From the NCBI RefSeq assembly GCF_003573695.1, contig NC_039364.1, forward strand, positions 70,266,256 to 70,330,255: a DNA stretch of 64,000 bases. The letters are read 5' to 3'. Made by a program: the position numbers and the translations under genes. How positions within the stretch are numbered: the first letter of the stretch is position 1; every line of letters starts with the position of its first letter. Of this stretch, positions 48,201 to 57,386 are shown piece by piece. The notes beneath the pieces are model-generated. The model did not search any database, was not told the DNA's origin, and saw nothing but the letters and a program-made list of their open reading frames with translations. This stretch comes from Papaver somniferum (Eukaryota; Streptophyta; Magnoliopsida; Ranunculales; Papaveraceae).

Positions 48201-48841
48201 GATTAATTGACGACTCGTAGAATATTGATGGATATTCAGGCGATGGCTCGTAGAATATTGTTGGATATTCAGATGATTTAAGATAATTAATTACTGGCTC
48301 TGTACTAGAAGGGCTTCCTGTCTAGGAGCATTAATTATCTGAGGGTTGAGCAATATGAACTTGTTGGAGTGTCATATTCCTCTTGCATAGTCGGGGAAAA
48401 TCTGGTTACATCCCGAAGACGTTGTCGCTCTATACTAGCAGACATGCTGTCTAGGAGCCGCCCAATCTTTCGATTCTATACAGTATGAGATGTGTCGTGT
48501 CATCAGCTGAGAGACTGCACATCTTCATCTTCTCTGAGAGATTTTCTCCATCAGAGGTGGCATGAGCTTTCATGCACAGAGACATGAGTCTCGATACTCA
48601 TCTGATTGCCGGATCCGGAGTAATTACTGAAATTGCTCAGTATTCATGAGATGTGTCGTGGCCTCAGCTGAGAGACTACACATTTACGCGTACTCTGAGA
48701 GACAGCCTTCTCAGTCAGAGATTTATGACATGAGCTTTCATGCTTTAATGAGAGACATGAGTCTCAAAAATACTCATCCGGTTGCCGAATCTGGAGTATA
48801 GTTTTATAATTCTACCCTTTGTCGAAAATTCACCATCTATA
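45236..48841 (-). repeat. 3' LTR of the Tat element (left copy)
   Basis: It is 3606 bases. Near its left side, the antisense of TATAAAATG at 45688-45696 is the likely promoter box. 46120-46235 is a short tandem of ~22-base units (GAGC(A/G)AATATTGCTAGTT). 46985-47925 holds six GC-rich hairpin units. 48175-48275 has three copies of CTCGTAGAATATTG-N-TGGATATTCAG. Confidence 0.9.
46985..47935. repeat. Array of six GC-rich hairpin units in the Tat LTR
   Basis: Units start near 46988, 47172, 47376, 47572, 47766 and 47886. Each contains a ~55-60 base island bounded by the inverted pair GTGGGACCGG and CGGTCCCAC around GGCCGGCC-rich sequence, embedded in AT-rich spacer (TTTTATTATTTTTTGAT, ATACATGAAATTAGG). 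The other LTR has the matching array at 59125-60065. Confidence 0.85.
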
Positions 48842-48855
48842 TTAAGTCCCCTGCT
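48842..48855 (-). other. Polypurine tract of the Tat element
   Basis: On the minus strand AGCAGGGGACTTAA sits directly against the 3' LTR. It is short and imperfect but in the required position. Confidence 0.45.
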
Positions 48856-49140
48856 TAGTGAGGAACCGTCATGTTCCTCAGTCAGCATTTAATGGTGATT
48901 TTCCAGGTATAAAAATAAGTAATTGAACTTAGTCATAAGATAAGATATTACCGGATTTCGACTGAATGAGAAAACCATGGTTTGAGCGGGAACCTCTTTG
49001 GCATAATAGAGCGTCATCCAGTGAATATAAAACCGTGTAGAACCGCTGGTTCTATGGTGGAACCTTGGTTGGTTTCAGATTCACGGGTCGGGCCCAAAAG
49101 GGAAATCCTTATGGAATTAGGTTTTGGAAATAAAATTAGG

Positions 49141-50112
49141 TATAAAAGGAAATTAATCCCTTCTTTTTTTTTATTTCTTCCCACAACCGACCACCATCTT
49201 CATCTTCCTCCCATATCACGTCCGAGCATCAGGAGCAGCAGGAGAAGTTCGCCGGAATTCCACCGTCGGCGCCGTCCGTTCACCGCCGGCCGGTAACGTC
49301 CAGGTAATTTATTATTATTATTTTTACTTTTGCTGGCTGATTTCATGAGTTGTTCATGCTTCCATCATGTTAAAATTCTATACATGTGTATATGTTGACA
49401 TGAGTTTTATAGAAAAACCCTTGTTTTTTATCAAACGTATGTTCGTTCGATCGTTAGTTTTGAAAACTAATAAAAACCCCTGATTTATGGGAGATTTTTT
49501 TTATATATATGGACTTAGGTCCAGTGATAAAACTTAGTGTATGAGATTTCATGTGAACCAAGATTTTACCTTAATAGATGTGAGCTTTCACAAAACCGAA
49601 ATAAACATCGTTTTAGAAAATTATGCTCATTCGAGGAAAATAGATACATGTAATTTTATGTATGTAAATTTATGTCCAGTGATAAAACTTTGTTTATGAG
49701 CTTTCATGTGAACTAGTATTTTATCACAAGAGTTGTGAGCTTTCACAAAACTAGCATAAACCTTCGTTTTTTTTAATAAAACACTAATACGAACGAAAAT
49801 AGATTTTTTATATATGTAGCCGTGACATATTTTACGTGAAACATGATGTCATATCTTATTCACATGGACTTGTTCTAATTAGATAAATTCTGAAAATTTA
49901 CGTGAACAAATTGCATTAATTGTTGCTTTGTAAAATCAATACGTGGATTTTAAGTAACCTTCAAACTAGACAATTTATTTACGACGAAATAGTGTCTTGT
50001 TGTAAATTTCATGAGGTCAGTTGTGTGAATGTTCACATTATGAAAATTATCTCTATGATTTTATGAGAAAATCATTTTTCATGAACTAATGAAGTGTTGT
50101 TCATTATTGCAG
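49141..50112 (+). promoter_or_regulatory. Promoter, leader exon and leader intron of the antisense unit
   Basis: TATAAAAGG at 49141-49149 is followed at the expected distance by a pyrimidine-rich start region and a CT/GC-rich leader. A donor CCAG|GTAATTT (GT at 49304) follows. An acceptor ATTATTGCAG ends at 50112, giving a leader intron of 809 bases before the first antisense frame. The unit reads opposite to the retrotransposon's own genes. Confidence 0.55.
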
Positions 50113-50255
50113 GTTTCAAGGAACGAATTGATTTCGTGTGTTAACTCTTGCAACCACTATTGTTAGTGAAATTGAAAGAGGTAGGATTCAAGAATTACCA
50201 TTTTGTGGATGAATTTATCTGCATGTCGATAACTCCATGCTCCTGGTTTCAGAAA

Positions 50256-50776
50256 ATGCCGGCTTCCAGCAGTCGTAGTTATTCCTCCGGTTCTGACGAA
50301 GATCCCAAAGCTCTCATAGCTAAGTCGAGAGACAAGGTAATTCACGATGAGGGAGCAAAGCCCAGCGTACCCTCGAATGAGCAGAGAGTTACTTTCGCCG
50401 AACTCATGAAAGAAAAGCTGAAGACGATGAGAAAGATGCTCGTCAGCGCACAAAGGATCGAATCCGGCGCAAAATACAGAGAGCTGAGGAGAAATGCCAA
50501 TTCTTGGACGGGGTACCCTCTGATTCTGATGTTGATGCTTCCGAAGAAGAAACCGCCTGGGGTTTGCCTGATCAGTGTGCCAGAGAATTCGAAAGTCCCA
50601 TGAACATTGCAGCTGAAGCAGAAGAAGATTCAGATGATGATTTTTATGTTCATCCAGACGTCACCAATAGTCATGACAGTGATTCCGAAGAAGAGGATTC
50701 CGAGAAGGATAGTGATGAAAACTCTGAGAAAGACAATGAAGAGGAATCTGACAACTCAGATGGATCTGACGAGTAG
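50256..50776 (+). pseudogene. Antisense ORF 1 of the Tat element: acidic Ser/Asp/Glu-rich protein
   Basis: It starts MPASSSRSYSSGSDEDPKAL about 140 bases after the acceptor. Around 50424 the frame shifts. The downstream frame continues as a charged helix (DARQRTKDRIRRKIQRAEEK), then a long acidic tail of S/D/E/N repeats (VPSDSDVDASEEE..., ending SDNSDGSDE, stop 50774-50776). A one-base loss explains the shift. It resembles no enzyme; such acidic proteins are often nuclear, but that is only inference. Extra antisense frames in this position are known in plant Tat elements, though not with a defined function. Confidence 0.5.
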
Positions 50777-51281
50777 CTTTACTTTCGATCTCTTTTTTCT
50801 TTTTTAGTATTTGAATACTCTCAATCGTCGTAGTGGATGTCTTCATTCGAACAACTTTATTGAAGTATTTAGGTCTTACTTTTGAATGAGAGATTTTATT
50901 AATGCAAGTTCTTCTTGATTGAATTAAGCAAACCGAGCCACTCTTCATGCCGAACTCATTGTAATCTCCCTTAACCCTTGTGGTTCTTCATCTTATGAAA
51001 ATATCCGAACATAAGTTGTATAGTACATGGGGCCGTGTGACTTTCCGATCACAATTAACCTTGGTCGGTCCCCAGTGCACTATTTTACTTCCGCATCTCC
51101 AGTTTGACCCTGTTCAAGACTTAGGGTTTCAGTAAAACTCGTAACTGAATCGGAGATAAATGCCTGTTGTATCTTGTATATATCTTTGTAGATTTAGAGT
51201 TTATCACTTGCGCCAATATTTCCTCCATTCCTAAGTTAGTTTCATCACAGAAGAAATTTTGATCGTCACACCTCTCATATC

Positions 51282-52269
51282 ATGTCTGCTGATAATACTT
51301 CTTCTAAAAACGGACTTCGGTCGAAACATGGAGTAGAAGCGCCCATCTTGGTAAGTTGAACATCTTTTCCATCTCGTTCAGTTGAGGTTACTGATCGTAG
51401 AAGATGATTTGTTGCAGGATGACCAGAAGAATCTTTCTTCTCACAATTCAAGGCCCAAACGGACTGCTAGAACTCCTACCCGGTATAGGTCGGCTCCTGC
51501 TGAGACTGGATCATCTGTAAGCAATATTATAATCCTTGAAATTTTACCATTTCTAATTCAGGCGAAATTAAACACTTCCCCGTTCATCACAGGCGGATGT
51601 TCGTGTCGTTGTTGATGATAGAAGGAGAAGGAGTGGAAATTCCGTGACTGTGGTCGAGGTTGAAGACAGTGGCAATCGAGCATGTGAAGATTCTGCAGAA
51701 TCCGTGGAGACAGAAGACAGTGTTCACGCCTGTGAATACCCGACAGCTGGACTTTCGTTTGAAACTCCATTGGTTAACACTTTCCCAGACAATGAGATGT
51801 TTGGTGGATTTGTCATTCCCAAGTGCCATGCACCTCTATATACCAAGATCTGGAAAAGTATGGGCATATTGCTACTACGGAAGTGTGGAAAGGGTTTCTA
51901 CCCACTCTCTTGACTACAGTCGCAGGGCTGCTACCGATCATTGAAGAAATGAACCAAATGCACCTGTGATACGTCAAGAATCAGGAACTGCACAAGTAGG
52001 ATGAGATGATTTCCAATTGTGAGATATTGCGATTCAATGTGAGCTGGCTTCGTCGTCGTCTTGAGATAATTAAGATCCATAAGGCGGCGGAAGCTGCTGA
52101 TGCGATTTTCATGACCACTGCTTTATTGGAGGAGGAAAAGATACTGGATTTGGAGTCAGCGAGGGTTGAGAATACGGTTGAGGATTTGAAGGCAAAGACT
52201 AGGATCTTCCAAAAGAAACTCGACAGGGTTTCATATAGGTATTATCCATTGCTGGATGGTTTGCTCTAA
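51282..52269 (+). pseudogene. Antisense ORF 2 of the Tat element, spliced and decayed
   Basis: Exon 1 is 51282-51350 (MSADNTSSKNGLRSKHG...; donor TCTTG|GTAAGTTG). Exon 2 is 51418-51516 (acceptor TTGTTGCAG; SRPKRTARTPTRYRS; donor ATCT|GTAAGC). Exon 3 starts 51593 after CATCACAG. All three join in phase. Exon 3 is basic then acidic, and ends in a conserved-looking module FGGFVIPKCHAPLYTKIWK near 51808-51857. There a one-base loss in an A-run shifts the frame. The shifted frame continues through a hydrophobic helix, meets TGA near 51967 and TAG near 51997, and resumes as a coiled coil (52006-52269) ending LLDGLL. The module plus coiled coil reminds me of PEARLI-4-like plant proteins, with low confidence. 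Confidence 0.5.
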
Positions 52270-52491
52270 GTGAATATTCAGGAGAGTTGTAATGTAGGTT
52301 TCTGACAAGGTAGAATAATCTGATAATATGAGGAGTTTTTGTTCAATTGATGAATATTTGATGAACGAATGAGCATCTTGCATGCTCTTTGAAGGAAATA
52401 AATTACATTTGAGATGTATTTGAAATAAAGGTTAATTATCTGTTGTTGATCAAGCGTAATAGGCTTTGAGCCATTTGTCGTTGATAATATC

Positions 52492-53946
52492 TCATTCCTT
52501 TCCTCCACTGAGTACTAAAATTTTGTAGTATCCACTAGACACCGCTTTTATGATAACATACGTCCCTTCCCATTTCGGAGAGAATTTGGGAGCAGACATG
52601 TCTTGTTGAATGTGTTTTGCTGTCTTTAATACCAAATCTCCTACTTGAAAAGTTCGGGGTTTTACCATTTTGTTGTAAGCCCTAGATACCCTCTGTTTAT
52701 ATGCCTCCACGTACTTTTCTACTTTAGCTCTCCTTTATTCAAGCATGTCTAGTTCAGCAACTCTTGACTTGGACACTTCAGCTTCATCCCATTGTATTCC
52801 GCTAGCCGCTGCAATCCTTGCTGAAGGAAATTTTATCTCAGCTGGGAGTATAGCATCAGCCTCATAGACGAGCGAATACGGTGACGTCCCAATTGAGCTC
52901 CTTGGTGCAGTTCTGTAAGCCCACAAAGCCATGGGAAGTTGCTCATGCCACGATCGTGGATTGTCATGAATTGTTCGACTGATAATCCGGATCAAAGTTT
53001 TGTTGGAACTCTCCGCTTGGTCGTTTCCTTGGGGGTAGTATGGTGTGGAGAAGATCTTTTTAATCCCATACTCCTTGAGTAATTTCTTGACATCTTGATT
53101 GGCGAAAGGAGTCCCATTATCCGTGATGATATGTTTAGGGACGCCGAATCTACATATAATATGCTCCTTGATGAAGGCTGCAATAGTTACCCCTGTGGTA
53201 CCTCTGAGCGGGATTGCTTCGACCCACTTAGTGAAATACTCAGTAGCTGTGATGATGTATTCATGCTGCTTTGAGGATGCTGGATTGATCTTCCCGATGA
53301 TATCAAGTCCCCAGCTATAGAAAGGCCATGGACTATTCACAGAGTGTAATGGAAGACAAGGGGTATGAATGAGATTACCGTGAATCTGGCATTTATGGCA
53401 CTTCTGAACGTATGCGGCTGCATCATCTTCCATAGTCGGCCAGTAGTATTTCTCGTGGATTTGGAGAAACAACTTCTTTTTCCCCTGATGTTCTCCTTCA
53501 TGAGTTTCTTTCAGGACTGTCAGGATTTCATCTTCGGCTAGGCATCTCAACAAGTCTCCTCCAAAGCTTTTGCGGTATAAGATTCCGTCAAGAAAAACAA
53601 ATCTCTTAGCTCTCTGTATGAGTTTGATTGCATCTTTCTTTTCTGGTGGCGATTTGTTGTCTCGAAGATATTCGATGTAAGGCTGCCTCCAGTCCGCGGT
53701 GTGAAGGAGTGTTAGCACCTCCAAATGATGAGGAGGTGTCTGACAATTAGGACAAGCTCCCTGCAAAGTCCTCGACTGTGCTTCCATGGAAGGCCAATAG
53801 TACCCGAGTCTCTGGAGTCTTCTATAAAGTGTTATCACCAGCGTGTCCGCACACTTCTTGATGCACACTTTCGAGTTTTTCTTTCGCTTCTTCATCACCC
53901 AGGCATCGTAGAGAGGCATCCGGGTTACGATGGTATAAGGCTCCAT
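52492..53946 (-). pseudogene. Tat integrase with zinc-binding HHCC and DDE core
   Basis: In the main 403-residue frame (53946-52735) the zinc module is H149, H153, C183 and C186 (H-x3-H-x29-C-x2-C). The catalytic residues are D215 (WGLDIIG), D276 (ITDNGTPF) and E312 (QAESSNKT), with the exact 35-residue D-E spacing, followed by AYRTAPRSSIGTSPY. The C-terminal DNA-binding part continues in another frame at 52710-52492 (RTFQVGDLVLK, PKWEGTYVI). The break is in the link near 52735. Residues 30-70 contain a second, upstream zinc-type module. The core looks intact; the full protein is not continuous. Confidence 0.85.
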
Positions 53947-55046
53947 GAAGCAAGAAGAAGTTCTTCAGTTCTTTAAGGCTGATCGTCCCTTCTGTAATGG
54001 AGCTGCTCAGTTCATGAATGATAGGTGCTCTCCAGTCATTTGCTTGAGCTTCTTCAGTTTGATTAAGCCACGTGGATGACACAGCTCGTCTTTGCACTAT
54101 GATGGATTTCTCTGATCCTTCGAATTGCAACTTGGAGGCAAGAGTTGCTAAGCAATCAGCATGCCTATTGTTGGTTCGGCCAGTATGGGTGATGGTCGCG
54201 TCGGCGAAATGAGTCAGGAGTCGCTGTGCTTCAGCCCTGAATGGAGCAAGTGTTATCTCTTTGAGAGAGTACACCCCATTCATTTGATTGACTAGTAGTT
54301 TTGAATCTCCTCTGATCTCCAGATGCATTGCTCCTGCTTGTTTAGCTAAGGATAATCCTAGCAAGAAGGCCTCATACTCTGCTGAATTATTTGTACAGTG
54401 GAAATCCAGCTTGAATGAGTGTGAGAATACCTCTCCTGATGGCGAGACCAAGACTATGCCCGCTCCTCCAGTATCATTACTAGGAGTGGCGGATCCATCA
54501 AAGTACAACAACCATGTTTCTTCTTTAACGACTGAGATTCCTGGAAGTTCTCCTGGTACATCATCTGGTAATGTCGCGGAATCTTCTCCTGGGAACGCTG
54601 CTAGTAAATCTGCTACTGCTTGACCTTTGATTGCTTTGGGGGAAACACATACTATGTCGAATTCCGACATCTGAAGCAGCCACTTTCCAGGTCTTCCTAT
54701 CAGAGCGGGCTTTGAGAGTAAAAACTTTATGGGATCAGCTTTGGATACAAGCACAACTCTGTTGGATAGTAAATAATGCCTGAATCTTTGCATTGCATGA
54801 GCTAACGCCAGGCATGCTCTTTCATTTCGGGTATCTGAGTTGAGCATCCTTCATGGTTCGGCTGAAATAGTAAATTGGATGCTCGACGCCTTCTTCGTCT
54901 TCTTGAGCCAGTAGTGCTCCAATAGCAACATCACTGGAGGCTGTGTATAATATCAACGGTCGACCCTGCACTGGAGACCTCATGACTGCAGGTGATAAAA
55001 GTATCTGTTGTATTTTTGAAATGCTTCCTGCTGAACATCCGTCCAC
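53822..55046 (-). pseudogene. Tat RNase H and second (archaeal-type) RNase H
   Basis: The classical RNase H starts at 55046 (LILYTASSDVAIGALLAQED, HPIYYFSRTM). It shifts frame near 54840 and continues at 54847 with RACLALAHAMQRFRHYL and KWLLQMSEFDI. The second RNase H occupies residues ~112-240 of the 54847-53822 frame with the catalytic set D117 (YFDGSA), E157 (NSAEYEAF), D181 (RGDSKL) and D231 (RHADCLATLA). This dual arrangement defines the Tat lineage. The frame ends in the first half of a zinc module (VHQEVCGHAGDNTL) and then shifts near 53822. Confidence 0.85.
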
Positions 55047-56073
55047 GTGAAACTCGCTCCCTTCTTCAGCAGAGGGGTGAACGAAGCAATAAGTTGAGCC
55101 AATCCTGGTATGAAGCGTCTGATGTAATTCACCTTACCCATGAAGCTCTGCAGTTCCTTCACAGTGCGTGGAGGAGGCATGGTGGAGATGGATTTCGCTT
55201 TGTCCGGATCGACTTTGATCCCTTCGGCAGTGACCAAGAATCCCAGAAACTTTCCAGAAGAAACTCCAAAAGCGCATTTTAGAGGATTCATCTTCAACTT
55301 GTATTCTCTGCATCTTTCAAAGACTTGTCTCAGAACTTCTAGATGGGATGTTCGAGCTTTCGATTTCACCACGACATCGTCAACATAATCTCTACTTGCT
55401 TGTGCATCATATCATGAAATATTGCTTCATGGCTCGTTGGTAGGTGGCGCCAGCATTCTTCAACCCAAAGGGCATCACAGTGTAATGAAAATTCCCAATG
55501 GGAGTGCGAAACGCGGTCTTGGCGGCATCATGTTCGAACATTTTGATTTGGTTGTACCCACTGTAACCATCCATGAATGAGAACATACCGTGGCCGCTGG
55601 TCGCATCAACGAGCATATCAATGTTGGGTAAAGGAAAGTCATCCTTCGGGCAGCATTTATTTAGGTTTCTGAAATCTACACAACATCTGATTTGGCCATT
55701 TTTCTTCTTAACTGGGACGACATTAGCCAGCCAGGTTGGATGTGAATAGGCTTGATAAATCCTGCTACCAGCAATTTTTGAATTTCGGCCTTGATTTGTT
55801 CCTCGACCTCATGCCTGAACTGCCTGGGGGTTGTTTGACAGCCTTGGAGCCGGGAATGATATGTAGACGGTGAGTGACCAGTTTGTCATCCAGGCCAGGC
55901 ATTTCTTCATACGTCCAAGCAAATATATCCCGATACTCCTTCAGTAGCTCTACCAGACCTGCACGCTCTTCCGGTGATAGCGCAGAACTGACCAAGATCG
56001 GTCTTGGATCTTCCTCTGTGCCGATGTTAACCGTCTCAAGATCATCAGTGGTAGAATTCGTGCCATCTTGCAA
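54980..56073 (-). pseudogene. Tat reverse transcriptase, frameshifted at the active site
   Basis: The entry region IFAWTYEEMPGLDDKLVTHR lies in 56073-55765. After a shift, the palm domain is at 55616-55407 (FMDGYSGYNQIKM, MPFGLKNAGATYQRAM), and the thumb-proximal part at 55372-54980 (KSKARTSHLEVL, NPLKCAFGV, GFLVTAEGI). Between the last two pieces, one base is lost near 55425 and another within the tyrosine codon of the Y-x-D-D box near 55387. A catalytically active RT cannot be read from this copy. Confidence 0.85.
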
Positions 56074-56327
56074 CTGTTGTGGAGCTTCCTGAACTTCATC
56101 CTCGGGTAGTTGTTCATTCTGACACGATTCACCAGTGCGGGAGACTCTTGATCAATCTCCCCTATTAATTGCTAATCTTTGCGTCGCCGGTAAATGACCC
56201 TTCCTTCTGCGTCATGAGTGGTCATAAAATTGGATCCTGAGATCGTAGTTTCATCTTTTCGGCGTTGAACGATGTAGCAGGCGATTCGACTGGTTCCGCT
56301 TCCGAAGATGGTGATGATGCGGATGCC

Positions 56328-56804
56328 TCAATAGCCTTCCAACTTGGAAGTGGAGTAGTAGATTTTCTTAGGAGGTTCAGGGGCGCTCTGGGATTCGATG
56401 AATTCAGCATCGTAAGACAGAGCATAAGGAGATGATGAAGCAGCTATGCGGACGATCTTGTTATTGAGTAAGGCCTTCATGCATTGATGGTAGGTTGATG
56501 GAACCACCTTGTTGTCATGGAGCCAAGGTCGCCCAAGTATCAGGTGGTAGTCAGGCTCTTGCTCGATCACGTGGAATTTCACCTTTGATTGAATTGGTCC
56601 TACCCTCAAATCTATGTACGCGTATCCATATGTGTGGCTTTGGCTTCCTTCAAATCCTGTCATTAGGATGGGATGGCGAATGATTTTACCTCGTGGGAAT
56701 CTGGCCATTCTAAGAGTCTTCATAGTGACAATATTGCTGGAAGCACCGGTGTCGACAAGAGCCCTTCTAAATTCGGTGCCTTTGATGAAGCCAGTCACAT
56801 ACAA
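56328..56804 (-). CDS. Tat aspartic protease region
   Basis: The frame of 158 residues has the retropepsin active site LVDTGASSN at residues 16-24 and the second conserved strand ILGRPWLH further on, with FHVIEQEPDYHLILGRPWLH typical of plant Ty3 proteases. The upstream part of the same frame (56944-56805) is also open and links to gag. It would be released from a polyprotein, so the Met is not a biological start. 56074-56327 is an acidic linker to RT with frame breaks. Confidence 0.75.
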   Translation of the reverse strand: MYVTGFIKGTEFRRALVDTGASSNIVTMKTLRMARFPRGKIIRHPILMTGFEGSQSHTYGYAYIDLRVGPIQSKVKFHVIEQEPDYHLILGRPWLHDNKVVPSTYHQCMKALLNNKIVRIAASSSPYALSYDAEFIESQSAPEPPKKIYYSTSKLEGY

Positions 56805-57352
56805 CGCGCGATTATGCCCTTCGTCTGCGATGCGATCTTCCTCTCCAAAAGTGATGTTGTCGATTGAATGTTCAGATACCAGGGATACTTCTTCAACTGC
56901 TGGGGTTGGTAAAGTTATTTGTACGTCGATGATATCTGGTTGAGTGCGGCAAACGTGTCCGTACGCTGTTCCCTGGAAAAGTGTAAAAGTTCACACAAAT
57001 TTTCAATCAATTGTGCAACCTCTTGATCCACCGGCTTTTCATAAGTAGTGAAACTGTTGATTTGAGGGTCAGGCGTTGAACCAGTCCCCAGTGTTGGGAC
57101 TTCCGAGACACCGCCCAACTCAGATGTCAGCTTGATGAGAAAATCGAGTATGTGATCTATTGTTCTTCATCAGATCCATGTTCCTGGTGTGGACTTCCAG
57201 AATTTGAGATAGCTCTGCCAGAGTCGGGGTTCCCTGCCTTCCGTGTCGTCAGGTGTAACATGAGGAATCCTGCCATTTGAAAGATTCTGGATTGGGTCTG
57301 GATCAGTTGAATTAGTCCTAAGACCAACCATCTTGTGAAAATGAGATTGCAA
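56805..57352 (-). pseudogene. Remnant of Tat gag (capsid region missing)
   Basis: Directly after the primer site the minus strand encodes MVGLRTNSTDPDPIQNLSNG and, after a shift, a helix with LAELSQILEVHTRNMDLMKN. This resembles the usual N-terminus of Tat gag. Then PVDQEVAQLIENLCELLHFS leads, within ~200 bases, straight to protease-linked sequence. The whole 57386-56805 interval is under 600 bases, far too short for the capsid and nucleocapsid domains, so they are deleted. Confidence 0.65.
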
Positions 57353-57367
57353 CCGAGAGATTAATCT

Positions 57368-57384
57368 CCCACTGTGGTCGCCAA
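57368..57384 (-). other. Primer binding site of the Tat element
   Basis: TTGGCGACCACAGTGGG starts 2-3 bases after the 5' LTR on the minus strand. The TGGCGAC start is usual for plant Ty3 elements; I could not assign the tRNA. Confidence 0.5.
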
Positions 57385-57386
57385 TC

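Noticed and set aside
55992..56943. Several plus-strand frames opposite Tat protease and RT
   Set aside because: They are antisense shadows, with no splice signals or domain, unlike the unit at 49.1-52.3 kb.
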